A stretch of DNA of 64,000 nucleotides from Flavobacteriaceae bacterium UBA5544. GTDB lineage: Bacteria > Bacteroidota > Bacteroidia > Flavobacteriales > Flavobacteriaceae. The DNA lies in assembly GCA_002426755.1 (NCBI GenBank), contig DINI01000019.1, positions 78,349 through 142,348 on the forward strand, given 5' to 3'. This document shows, in pieces, positions 35,336 to 44,055 of this stretch. Below the pieces are notes generated by a model. It searched no databases. It saw only the letters and a list, made by a program, of their open reading frames with translations, and had not been told where the DNA came from. The stretch's first letter is position 1. Each line of letters starts with the position of its first letter. The translations under genes and the position numbers were made by a program.

Positions 35336-37078
35336 ATGAAGAAACTCCTTCTACTTTTAGTAATATGTGTTTACTCTTGCAACGATAAACAAATCTTTCT
35401 CCACACAGAAGGCCAAAAAATTGTTGATGCCAATGGCGAAAATGTTTTACTTCGTGGTTTGGGGTTAGGTGGCTGGATGGTTCAAGAAGGCTATATGATT
35501 CAAACTGGTGACTTCGCCGGACCCCAACACGTTATCAAAAAAAAAATAACCGAACTCATTGGAGAAGAAAATACAGAAGCCTTTTACGAAGCCTACAGAG
35601 CAAACGGAATCACAAAACGTGATATCGATTCGTTGGCGGCATGGGGCTTCAATTCGGTAAGATTACCAATGCACTATAATCTTTATACGCCTGCTATCGA
35701 AGATGAAAAAAACGGAGAAATCACTTGGATAGAAAAAGGTTTTAAAATGACCGATGATTTATTGGAGTGGTGTGCCGCAAATAAAATGTACCTAATTTTA
35801 GATTTGCATGCAGTTCCAGGTGGGCAAGGTAAAGATGCCAATATCTCAGATTATGACGAAACCAAACCCTCCATTTGGGAAAGTGAAGCCAATCAGAAAA
35901 AAATGATTGCTTTCTGGAAAAAACTGGCAGAACGTTACAAAGACAGTCCTTGGATAGGAGGATACGATATCATCAATGAACCCAATTGGAATTTCACTGG
36001 TACCAATAAAAACGGCTGCAATGAAACCTCAAATGCTCCTTTAAGAGAATTAATGGTAAAGGTTACCAATGCCATTAGGGAAGTTGATAAAAAGCATATC
36101 ATTTTTATTGAAGGCAATTGCTGGGGAAATAACTACGAAGGGATTCTACCTGTTTGGGATGACAATATGGTTTTAAGTTTTCATAAATATTGGAATTACA
36201 ACACACCTGAATCCATCCAAAAAATGTTGGATTACAGAGAAACATACAATATCCCGATATGGCTTGGAGAAAGTGGCGAAAATTCCAATGTATGGTTTAA
36301 GGATGCCATTTCTTTAGTAGAATCCAATAATATTGGTTGGGCATTTTGGCCAATGAAAAAAATCGAAAATATTGCAGGCGTCACCTCTGTGACTAAAAAC
36401 CCTGAATTTGAAATCATCAAAACCTATTGGAGGGATGGTGGTGAGAAACCAACCAAAGAATTTGCGACGGATGCCTTAATGAAATTAGCTGAAAATTACA
36501 AAATGGAGCATCTCACGATAAAACCAGACGTTATTGATGCTATGTTTCGACAAGTTCAATCGGACGCTCCAAAGGCATATAAAACACAATCAATTCCTGG
36601 AATTATTTACGCTTCAGATTATGATATGGGCAGCAATACTATTGCCTATTCCGATTCCGACTTTGTAAATTATCGTGTTGATACAGGTATTCATACGTCT
36701 TGGAATAAAGGTAATGTGATGCGGAACGACGGTGTAGATATTACAGTGAGCACAGATAATGATACAAATGGTTATGATGTATTCGAAATAAATGATGGTG
36801 AATGGCTTCATTTTACTTTGAATAATATTGAAGAAGGAATTTATGATGTTTCCATTAGATATTCAAATGAGACCGACATTGGTCAACTTCATATGGAAAA
36901 TGAAACTGGAAGATTATCAGAAATAATTAAATTGCCATCTACTGGCTCAATTTCCACTTATAATACAGTTACATTTTCAGGGATAAATCTACCTAAAGGT
37001 CAAAACACTTTCAAATTGGTTTTTGATACAGGAGGATTTCAACTCAATTATTTAGATTTTCAAAAAAATCCGGAATAA
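35336..37078 (+). CDS. GH5 family glycoside hydrolase with C-terminal CBM6-like domain, lipoprotein
   Basis: The product has 580 residues. The lipoprotein signal ends at VYSC. A GH5 barrel (about 20-390) opens with GLGLGGWMVQEGYM and carries acid/base E215 (IINEPNWNF) and nucleophile E312 (WLGESGENS). A C-terminal beta-sandwich (about 415-580) with GEWLHFTLNNIEEGIYDVSI and GFQLNYLDF looks like CBM6. GH5 enzymes of this kind include exo-beta-1,3- and beta-1,6-glucanases. It is the last gene of the PUL and would finish depolymerisation of oligosaccharides from the GH30 enzymes. The exact subfamily and linkage need a family search. Confidence 0.9.
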   Translation: MKKLLLLLVICVYSCNDKQIFLHTEGQKIVDANGENVLLRGLGLGGWMVQEGYMIQTGDFAGPQHVIKKKITELIGEENTEAFYEAYRANGITKRDIDSLAAWGFNSVRLPMHYNLYTPAIEDEKNGEITWIEKGFKMTDDLLEWCAANKMYLILDLHAVPGGQGKDANISDYDETKPSIWESEANQKKMIAFWKKLAERYKDSPWIGGYDIINEPNWNFTGTNKNGCNETSNAPLRELMVKVTNAIREVDKKHIIFIEGNCWGNNYEGILPVWDDNMVLSFHKYWNYNTPESIQKMLDYRETYNIPIWLGESGENSNVWFKDAISLVESNNIGWAFWPMKKIENIAGVTSVTKNPEFEIIKTYWRDGGEKPTKEFATDALMKLAENYKMEHLTIKPDVIDAMFRQVQSDAPKAYKTQSIPGIIYASDYDMGSNTIAYSDSDFVNYRVDTGIHTSWNKGNVMRNDGVDITVSTDNDTNGYDVFEINDGEWLHFTLNNIEEGIYDVSIRYSNETDIGQLHMENETGRLSEIIKLPSTGSISTYNTVTFSGINLPKGQNTFKLVFDTGGFQLNYLDFQKNPE

Positions 37079-37090
37079 ATAGATTATCAT

Positions 37091-37122
37091 AAAAAAAGGC
37101 TTCAACATTTCTGTTGAAGCCT
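37091..37122 (-). terminator. Terminator of tRNA-Leu
   Basis: The 11-bp stem AGGCTTCAACA / TGTTGAAGCCT has a 4-nt loop. On the minus strand it is followed by seven T residues just 3' of the tRNA. Confidence 0.85.
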
Positions 37123-37125
37123 CTG

Positions 37126-37205
37126 TACTCAAGGTGGGAATCGAACCCACACTCCGAAGAACTGGATTTTGAATCCAGCGCGTCTACCAATTCCGCCACT
37201 TGAGC
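37126..37205 (-). tRNA. tRNA-Leu (anticodon CAA)
   Basis: Read on the minus strand, it has acceptor arm GCTCAAG / CTTGAGT, D-arm GGCGGAATTGGTAGACGC, anticodon stem CTGGA with loop TTCAAAA (CAA), a long class II variable arm (TCTTCGGAG), and T-arm GTGGGTTCGATTCCCAC. CCA is not encoded. It decodes UUG. It has a promoter and terminator of its own and lies between the PUL and prs. Confidence 0.95.
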
Positions 37206-37224
37206 ATTGTTTGATATTGGACTG

Positions 37225-37254
37225 CAAAATTATAAAATATTTTATAACAAACAA
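37225..37254 (-). promoter_or_regulatory. Promoter of tRNA-Leu
   Basis: On the minus strand, TTG (37252-37254), a 19-nt spacer, then TAATTTTG (37225-37232) form an exact TAnnTTTG promoter about 20 nt before the mature 5' end. Confidence 0.55.
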
Positions 37255-37276
37255 TTAAAATTTATAGCTTTTATGC

Positions 37277-37306
37277 TTTAGCAGTTCAAATAAATTCCTA
37301 AATTTG
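37277..37306 (+). promoter_or_regulatory. Promoter of prs-rplY-pth
   Basis: TTTA (37277-37280), an 18-nt spacer and TAAATTTG (37299-37306, exact -7 consensus) lie about 52 nt before the prs ATG. Confidence 0.5.
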
Positions 37307-37358
37307 CAGCCTGTTAAACAAAAGACGGATTAATCCGTTACAAAACAACCCATTATCA

Positions 37359-38300
37359 ATGCCTGAAGGAGTTACAGAAGCCAAAATTTTTGCATGTTCA
37401 CAGAGTACAGAACTTGCTGAAAAAATTGCTGCTATTTATGGCACTCATTTAGGTAATGTTATTACGTCAACTTATAGCGATGGGGAGTTTCAACCTTCTT
37501 ATGAGGAGTCTATAAGAGGCACAAGGATTTTCATTATTGGCTCCACACATCCTGGTCCAAAAAATTTGATGGAGATGTTATTGATGATTGATGCCGCTAA
37601 ACGCGCATCTGCCAGACATATAACTGCCGTGTTACCTTATTTTGGTTGGGCAAGACAAGATAGAAAAGATAAACCGAGGGTTCCGATTGCAGCAAAATTA
37701 GTAGCTAAAATGTTGGAAGCCGCGGGCGCAACACGAATCATCACGATGGATTTGCATGCGGACCAAATTCAAGGATTCTTTGAAAAACCTGTCGATCATT
37801 TATTTGCATCAACAGTGTTTTTACCTTATTTACAGAGTTTAAATCTTGAAAATCTGACCATTGCTTCGCCTGATATGGGAGGTTCTAAAAGAGCTTACGC
37901 CTATTCAAAAGCCTTGGAAAGTGATGTCGTTATTTGTTATAAGCAGCGTGCCAAAGCCAATGTTATTTCACACATGGAATTGATTGGGGATGTCACTGGC
38001 AAAAACGTTGTATTGGTAGACGATATGGTGGATACAGCAGGAACCCTAACCAAAGCTGCGGATTTGATGATGGAACGTGGCGCATTGAGTGTTAGAGCGA
38101 TTTGCACACATCCTATTTTATCAGGGAATGCTTATGAGCGTTTGGAAAATTCAAAATTAGAAGAATTAATTGTTACAGATTCAATTCCCTTGAAACAAAA
38201 AAGCAACAAGATTAAAGTCATCAGCTGTGCTGATTTATTTGCTGAAGTAATGCATAATGTACATTACAATAGGTCAATCAGTTCTAAATTTTTAATGTAA
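37359..38300 (+). CDS. prs: Ribose-phosphate pyrophosphokinase (PRPP synthase)
   Basis: The product has 313 residues. Seen are the ATP/ribose-phosphate loop FGWARQDRKDKPRVPI, DLHADQIQGFF (metal and active-site loop) and the PRPP-binding motif VVLVDDMVDTAGTL. It converts ribose-5-phosphate and ATP to PRPP for nucleotide, His and Trp synthesis. It is followed after 71 nt by rplY and then pth, a gene order also common in other bacteria. Length is normal. Confidence 0.97.
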   Translation: MPEGVTEAKIFACSQSTELAEKIAAIYGTHLGNVITSTYSDGEFQPSYEESIRGTRIFIIGSTHPGPKNLMEMLLMIDAAKRASARHITAVLPYFGWARQDRKDKPRVPIAAKLVAKMLEAAGATRIITMDLHADQIQGFFEKPVDHLFASTVFLPYLQSLNLENLTIASPDMGGSKRAYAYSKALESDVVICYKQRAKANVISHMELIGDVTGKNVVLVDDMVDTAGTLTKAADLMMERGALSVRAICTHPILSGNAYERLENSKLEELIVTDSIPLKQKSNKIKVISCADLFAEVMHNVHYNRSISSKFLM

Positions 38301-38371
38301 TTTCAGTCTCAATCGTTAAAAGGTTAAGACATGGAAAACAGATAAATAATAATTAATAAATAAATTTTAAA

Positions 38372-39025
38372 ATGAAATCAATTACAATCAACGGATCTCA
38401 AAGAGAAAGCGTGGGCAAAAAAGATTCAAAAGCCTTACGTAATGCTGGTCAGGTTCCTTGCGTATTATACGGAGGAGACAAACCAGTGCATTTCTCTGCA
38501 CCTGAATTAGCTTTCTCTAAACTGGTATATACGCCTAATGCGCATACAGTTGTGATTGCAATGGAAAATGGAAAGTCTTTTAATGCTATCTTACAAGACA
38601 TCCAATTTCACCCAGTAACCGATAAAATTCTTCATGTCGATTTTTATCAGCTATTTGAAGATAAAGAAATTACAATGGAAATCCCTGTACATATTATAGG
38701 AACTTCTAAAGGTGTATTAAATGGTGGGGTATTGCGTAGAAACCTACGTAAATTAAAAGTAAAAGCACTACCTAGCAATTTACCTGATTTCGTTGAGGCA
38801 GATATTACGCCTTTAAGAATTGGTAGTAAATTGTACATCACCACTTTAAAGAATCCTGATTACAAATTCTTACATCCAGATAACACTGTAGTTTGTCAAG
38901 TGAGACGTTCTAGAGCTAGTGTTGCTGAATTTGAAGAAGAAGAGGAAGAGGCAGCAGCAGAAGCGGCGGCAGAAGCAGCTGGGGAAGAAGCAACAACAGA
39001 AGCAACTTCTGAAGGTCAAGAATAA
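38372..39025 (+). CDS. rplY: 50S ribosomal protein L25 / general stress protein Ctc
   Basis: The product has 217 residues: an N-terminal L25 beta-barrel (1-95; RESVGKKDSKALRNAGQVPCVLYGG), a C-terminal TL5/CTC domain (100-185), and an acidic Glu/Ala low-complexity tail (about 188-217). It binds 5S rRNA. The tail is normal for long-form CTC proteins. It is linked with prs upstream and pth downstream, with a terminator after it. Confidence 0.96.
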   Translation: MKSITINGSQRESVGKKDSKALRNAGQVPCVLYGGDKPVHFSAPELAFSKLVYTPNAHTVVIAMENGKSFNAILQDIQFHPVTDKILHVDFYQLFEDKEITMEIPVHIIGTSKGVLNGGVLRRNLRKLKVKALPSNLPDFVEADITPLRIGSKLYITTLKNPDYKFLHPDNTVVCQVRRSRASVAEFEEEEEEAAAEAAAEAAGEEATTEATSEGQE

Positions 39026-39046
39026 ATTATACTATTTAATAAACTT

Positions 39047-39078
39047 AAAGCATTCCACTAATTCGGGATGCTTTTTTT
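39047..39078 (+). terminator. Intrinsic terminator after rplY
   Basis: The stem AAAGCATTCC / GGGATGCTTT (one G-T pair) has an 8-nt loop and is followed by a T run. It lies shortly before the pth start, so pth may rely partly on readthrough. Confidence 0.75.
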
Positions 39079-39096
39079 ATTTTTACGAAAAACTGA

Positions 39097-39732
39097 ATGT
39101 TCAAATTTTTGTTCAATCTATTCAAAACTTCAAAAGAATCTATAATTATTGAAGAAGAAAACGCCATGAAAAAATTTCTAATAGTAGGTTTAGGGAATAT
39201 TGGTGATGATTATGCCAACACGCGTCATAATATTGGTTTCAAAATTCTTGATTTTTTAACCAAACAAGAATCATTAACCTTTGAAACTCAAAAATTAGGC
39301 GATATAGCAACTTATAAATTTAAAGGCCGTCAATTCATTTTATTGAAACCTAGCACTTATATGAATTTAAGCGGCAAAGCGGTGACTTACTGGATGACCA
39401 AAGAGAACATTCCAATAGAAAATCTTCTGATTATTACTGATGATTTAAACCTGCCTTTTGGCACCATCCGACTTAAAACAAAGGGCAGCGATGGTGGCCA
39501 TAATGGTCTAAAAGATATTCAAGACAAACTTCAAACTACCAATTATAACCGATTCCGATTTGGAATAAGCGATGCCTTTAGCAAGGGTCGGCAGATAGAT
39601 TATGTATTGGGTGAATGGATGGAGGAAGAAACCCAAAAACTTCCTGAACGCTTGGAAAAATCAATCGAACTGATAAAGTCCTTTGGAACAGCAGGTGTCA
39701 ATATTACCATGAATACTTTTAATGGTGCATAA
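39097..39732 (+). CDS. pth: Peptidyl-tRNA hydrolase
   Basis: The product has 211 residues from ATG 39097. The conserved core starts at MKKFLIVGLGNIGDDYANTR (internal ATG 39166), so the first 23 residues may be a lineage extension or untranslated. Catalytic H is in NTRHNIGF, D in LIITDDLNLPFG, and N in PSTYMNLSG, with GSDGGHNGLKD. It recycles peptidyl-tRNAs released from stalled ribosomes. The bidirectional terminator at 39732-39760 follows. Confidence 0.95.
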   Translation: MFKFLFNLFKTSKESIIIEEENAMKKFLIVGLGNIGDDYANTRHNIGFKILDFLTKQESLTFETQKLGDIATYKFKGRQFILLKPSTYMNLSGKAVTYWMTKENIPIENLLIITDDLNLPFGTIRLKTKGSDGGHNGLKDIQDKLQTTNYNRFRFGISDAFSKGRQIDYVLGEWMEEETQKLPERLEKSIELIKSFGTAGVNITMNTFNGA

Positions 39733-39760
39733 AAAAAAGAGGCAATGAGCCTCTTTTTTT
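39732..39760. terminator. Bidirectional terminator
   Basis: The 12-bp stem AAAAAAAGAGGC / GCCTCTTTTTTT has a 5-nt loop, between the convergent pth and M43 protease genes. Confidence 0.88.
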
Positions 39761-39777
39761 AATTTATATAATGATGA

Positions 39778-41823
39778 TTATTCTACAACAATCTTTTTGA
39801 TGACTTGTTTGTCACCATCACTCACTTTAACCAAATACATTCCTGATTGAACATTATTTAGTTTGATCGTTTCATTTAAATTAGAACCATTCTCTAATAT
39901 ATTATTGAAGATTTTTCGACCTCTAATGTCAAATACATCAATATTTATTTTATTTCCTGAATTGGAATTTAACTGCACCGTAAATTCACCATTATTAGGG
40001 TTAGGGAATATTTTGAAACCTTCAATATCAAATTCATTAACTGCTAAAGGTTGTTCTGAACAAACTGTGATGGACCAATCTTTTATAAGACCTGTATCAC
40101 CACTAAAGAAATCCGCTACTAAAATAGTCCAATCTCCTTGGGCATTCAATCCGTTAAATGCACTCAATGGATTGGTAGGTTGATACGTTCCAACAGTTGG
40201 GCTGTCACAAACTATTGTGCTGGCAGTATCATCAAAAGTAACATTTAAATTAATTTCACCAAAACAATCAGTCTCCCAAACATCAACAAACGTAGTACCA
40301 TTAGGATGAATGATACGAATGATTAAATCTGAAATAAAAGTATGTGTAAGATTTACGTGCACAGTTACACTCTGGATGACTTGAGAACCAGGGATATTTA
40401 TTGTATGTTGTGCAATTGGTGTTCCCGGATTTCCACCTGAGCCATCTATAATAGGTATATTTAAATTTTGAGCTGATGCAATAGTATTACATTGAACAGA
40501 TGTACAAGTATTCTTTAAAAGCACATTGACATTCTTTGTTACTGAAGATGATGTTCCCGTAACTGCTATCGTATATTCTCCTTGTGCCGTTGCGCCTAAA
40601 TTACTAATGGTCATTGTAAAGTCTCCACTTGTAGTCCTAGTTGTTGGACTGAAAGTCACAGTTGCACCAGCCGGAGCACCTGTTGCAGAAAAAGTAGTAG
40701 TTTCATTAAATCCTGCAATGGCTGTATACGAAAGATTAAATACAACTTGTGTATCGTTTGTAGGGCAGGACAATATTGGGCTATTATTGGCTATCAAATT
40801 AAATCCTGCTGTCGGTGGATCACAAACTCCAGGTTTAAGTTGAGCCTGTAAAACTCCAGAAACATACGCATCCACAACGGTTGTTTGCCCAGCACTGAAC
40901 ATAAACATACAGGCATCATCTACATAGTCCATATAGTTCATTGTCAATGCCTTTTGCCCAGACACACACGCATTAACGCTACCATTAGGAGGACAGCCAT
41001 AGTTTTCATCCGCAATGTTTGGAGTATCTGCAATACCATCATCCGTTCCACAGGAGCCAGTAAATGTATGGTCCAAATTATAAAAATGTCCTAGTTCATG
41101 CGTTACGGTTCTTCCTAAACCAAAAGTTGTGTCAGGAACTATTCCTGAACCTGGACAGCCAGGGCCAGAACCAAATGCAAAGGTATTCATGGTTACCGCT
41201 TGCCCTGAAGCAATACTACCTGGAAATGGTGAGAATCCCAACAGTCCACCACCTATGTCGCGCACTACAAAATTCATATATCCTGCCCAATTGGCATCTT
41301 GGTTGTTTCCACCACCAAAATTGTATCCAATGGTTACACAAGGATTACCCTCAAGTAATTCAGGATCTAATCCGGTAGGATGATTTGAGATAGCAATACA
41401 AAACGAGATGTTGGCAACTCCTGTGTTTGTTCCTGGGTAAAACACACTGGCAGCTGGCCAATTTGCAATATCAGCATTTGTGCCTGAATAATCTTCATTT
41501 AAAATATCTATTTGATTTTGAGCCAAAGCTTCCAAACAAGCTCTATCCGACTCGTTACCAGTAGGGAAGTGAACCGCAACAGGAATTACAATTGTACTTC
41601 CTCGTTGACTAAAATCTTCATTAGCCAACATCTCATTTAACCTCGCTTTAAATAATGCTTGGTTTCGGTCGTACTCTGCCTTGAACTCTGGGTTTTTCAT
41701 TTGTTCCTGCATATATTCTACCATTCCGCAGGTTCTATTCTGTGCAAACATTAAAGTACTACACATTGCAAACAATATACACATCAATGCTTGCTTAACA
41801 TTAAGAGTAATTTTTTTTATCAT
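39778..41823 (-). CDS. Secreted M43 (pappalysin-like) zinc metalloprotease with P-domain and type IX sorting domain
   Basis: The product has 681 residues. Signal peptide (1-27); pro-region; M43 catalytic domain with zinc site HELGHFYNLDH from H242 and a Met-turn (ALTMNYMDYVDD); an Ig-like segment; a proprotein-convertase P-domain (about 450-585; IRIIHPNGTTFV, GDWTILVADFFSGDTG); and a C-terminal T9SS sorting domain (FKIFPNPNNGEF to KKIVVE). It is exported by Sec, then through the outer membrane by the type IX system. It is divergent from a second M43 protease. Confidence 0.93.
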   Translation of the reverse strand: MIKKITLNVKQALMCILFAMCSTLMFAQNRTCGMVEYMQEQMKNPEFKAEYDRNQALFKARLNEMLANEDFSQRGSTIVIPVAVHFPTGNESDRACLEALAQNQIDILNEDYSGTNADIANWPAASVFYPGTNTGVANISFCIAISNHPTGLDPELLEGNPCVTIGYNFGGGNNQDANWAGYMNFVVRDIGGGLLGFSPFPGSIASGQAVTMNTFAFGSGPGCPGSGIVPDTTFGLGRTVTHELGHFYNLDHTFTGSCGTDDGIADTPNIADENYGCPPNGSVNACVSGQKALTMNYMDYVDDACMFMFSAGQTTVVDAYVSGVLQAQLKPGVCDPPTAGFNLIANNSPILSCPTNDTQVVFNLSYTAIAGFNETTTFSATGAPAGATVTFSPTTRTTSGDFTMTISNLGATAQGEYTIAVTGTSSSVTKNVNVLLKNTCTSVQCNTIASAQNLNIPIIDGSGGNPGTPIAQHTINIPGSQVIQSVTVHVNLTHTFISDLIIRIIHPNGTTFVDVWETDCFGEINLNVTFDDTASTIVCDSPTVGTYQPTNPLSAFNGLNAQGDWTILVADFFSGDTGLIKDWSITVCSEQPLAVNEFDIEGFKIFPNPNNGEFTVQLNSNSGNKINIDVFDIRGRKIFNNILENGSNLNETIKLNNVQSGMYLVKVSDGDKQVIKKIVVE

Positions 41824-41989
41824 ATCGCTATTTTTTAAATCATTACGGGAATTCTAAATTACTGAAAAAATCAATAGTAACAATAGTTGTAAAACTTTTA
41901 TAGCGTGTTTGTTAGTAACTTTTTACTCATTTAAAAAAATATGCATATCTTTCGTAACTTTTTTATTACAAACATATTCAATAATTACT

Positions 41990-43969
41990 ATGAAAAATTT
42001 TACTATTAAATTATTTGTTTTGTGTGTTGCACTAGGCTCTTTATCATTGAATGCACAAGATAAAAACGTGGTGCAAACTAGAGAATGTGCTACCGATGAG
42101 TACAACCAATTATTGTTGCAAACTAACCCAAAAATGATGGGTAGTGATGCTTTTGAAAGAGAATTAGCTCCAAAAGTTGCAGCCATAAAAGCGCAAATGG
42201 CCTCTAACCCACAAAGAGTTTTGCAATTTACAATTCCAGTAGTCGTTCATGTCATTCATAATGGAGAGCCTATTGGTACCGGAGCAAATATTTCAGACGC
42301 TCAAGTTATTTCTCAAATTCAAGTTTTGAATGAAGATTTTAGAAGAATGATTGGAACTCGTGGTTTTAACTCAAATCCAGTTGGTGCCGATGTGGAAGTA
42401 GAATTCTGCTTGGCGCAACAAACTCCAGATGGCTGTATAACCAATGGAATTGATAGAATTGATATGTCTTCAGTTAGCACAACATGGTCTGGTCCAGGTG
42501 GTAATACGGATTCAGTATTAAAACCTGCAACTATTTGGGACTCTTCAAAATACATGAATATGTGGTCTGTTAATTTTTCTAGTAGTACATTATTAGGCTT
42601 TGCGCAATTTCCTGGAGGACCTGCAAATACAGACGGTGTTGTTTCTAATTATACATATTTTGGAAGTAATGATGCCCCTGGTGTCAACATCCCGGGAGTT
42701 TTTAATTTGGGACGAACCATGACACACGAAGTTGGTCATTATTTAGGTTTATATCATACGTTCGAAGGCGGTTGTACTGGAAGTGTAGATACTGCTGGTG
42801 ATTTTTGTTCTGACACGCCTCCAGTTGCAAGTGCAAACTCTAATGGAAGTGCTTGTGTTCCTAATAATTCGTGCTCAACCGATGTTCCAAATTTACCGGA
42901 CATGATTGAAAACTATATGGATTATACGACAGATGCTTGTATGAACATTTTTACCTTAGATCAAAAAGCTAGAGTTATAGCAGTTTTGAATGGCGTCAAT
43001 AATAACAGACCGGATACAAGTAATTCCAATGTTTGTACACCACTTGCACCAGTGAACAATGATGTCAGTATTCAAGTTAATTCTTTGAATTCTAATGGTG
43101 CTTGCACTGGCAATTTTACTCCTAACGTTAGAGTTCAAAATTATGGAACTACATCTCTAACATCTGCAATCTTAACTTATAACGTAGATGGAGGTTCTAA
43201 TTCTACATTTAATTGGGTAGGCTCTTTAGCGAATGGTCAATTTGTAAATGTGGAGCTACCAGCTATTACTGTGACCAGTGGAGGTTCTCATACTTATAAT
43301 ATTTCCGCTTCAAGTCCAAATGGCAGTTCAGATCAAAGAGCATGTAACAATAGTGATGCTTTAAGTTTCGAGTCTACAAATTCATATCCTACAACTACTG
43401 AAATACGATTAAATATTATTCCAGATAATTATGGGGCTGAAATCCGTTGGACATTTAAAAGTGGTAATACCACTCTCTACAGTGGTGGCCCATACACCAA
43501 TGGCAACACAAACCCAATTAATCAAGTATTTCCTGTGAATCCAAACAATTGCTATACATTTACGATAACCGATTCAGCGGGAGATGGTATTTGTTGTGGG
43601 TTTGGTATCGGTTCTTACACACTTAAAACCGATAACAATACTACAATACGTTTAGGTGCTGATTATGGAGCTAGTGAGGTTACTCAAATCTCAACCATTG
43701 CTTTAGGGGTTGACGAGTATTTTGCAGACGGTAATGTATCATTATATCCTAATCCAACTTCAAATCAGTTGACTATTAAGGTAGGACAAACCAATGATTT
43801 ACCTAATGGGTATGAAATTTACAATATGCTGGGGCAATCCATCAATAAGAAAGAAATTTCAACAAATGCTGATATGACTATTGATGCTTCTGCGTTGAGT
43901 AATGGTATGTATTTCATTAGAATTTCTAAAGATAATGCATCGGTAACATTGCCATTCATCAAAAAATAA
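41990..43969 (+). CDS. Second secreted M43 zinc metalloprotease with type IX sorting domain
   Basis: ATG at 41990 (MKNFTIKLFVLCVALGS) gives a proper signal peptide ending LNAQ; the longer frame adds 27 unlikely residues. The product has 659 residues. Pro-region; M43 domain with HEVGHYLGLYH from H246 and ENYMDYTTDACM Met-turn; a CARDB-like or Ig-like domain (about 350-470); a further beta-domain with CYTFTITDSAGDGICCGFG; and a T9SS C-terminal domain (VSLYPNPTSNQLTIKV). It is a paralogue of the divergent neighbour but lacks the P-domain, so the two have differing ancillary domains. Confidence 0.93.
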   Translation: MKNFTIKLFVLCVALGSLSLNAQDKNVVQTRECATDEYNQLLLQTNPKMMGSDAFERELAPKVAAIKAQMASNPQRVLQFTIPVVVHVIHNGEPIGTGANISDAQVISQIQVLNEDFRRMIGTRGFNSNPVGADVEVEFCLAQQTPDGCITNGIDRIDMSSVSTTWSGPGGNTDSVLKPATIWDSSKYMNMWSVNFSSSTLLGFAQFPGGPANTDGVVSNYTYFGSNDAPGVNIPGVFNLGRTMTHEVGHYLGLYHTFEGGCTGSVDTAGDFCSDTPPVASANSNGSACVPNNSCSTDVPNLPDMIENYMDYTTDACMNIFTLDQKARVIAVLNGVNNNRPDTSNSNVCTPLAPVNNDVSIQVNSLNSNGACTGNFTPNVRVQNYGTTSLTSAILTYNVDGGSNSTFNWVGSLANGQFVNVELPAITVTSGGSHTYNISASSPNGSSDQRACNNSDALSFESTNSYPTTTEIRLNIIPDNYGAEIRWTFKSGNTTLYSGGPYTNGNTNPINQVFPVNPNNCYTFTITDSAGDGICCGFGIGSYTLKTDNNTTIRLGADYGASEVTQISTIALGVDEYFADGNVSLYPNPTSNQLTIKVGQTNDLPNGYEIYNMLGQSINKKEISTNADMTIDASALSNGMYFIRISKDNASVTLPFIKK

Positions 43970-43992
43970 TAGTTACATTTATAACTTAAATG

Positions 43993-44026
43993 AAGAGGAT
44001 TGAAAATTTCAATCCTCTTTTTTTTT
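43993..44026 (+). terminator. Intrinsic terminator after the second M43 gene
   Basis: The stem GAGGATTG / CAATCCTC (extendable) is followed by nine T residues. Confidence 0.85.
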
Positions 44027-44055
44027 GAACTTTTAATAGGTATTTTTACAAAAAA

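Noticed and set aside
37126..37205. tRNA-Leu as an integration site for a mobile island carrying the PUL
   Set aside because: No duplicated tRNA 3' end, integrase gene or direct repeat at the PUL borders was found.
38940..39025. GAA/GCA-rich low-complexity DNA
   Set aside because: It is the normal acidic Glu/Ala tail of long-form L25, in frame and not an independent repeat.
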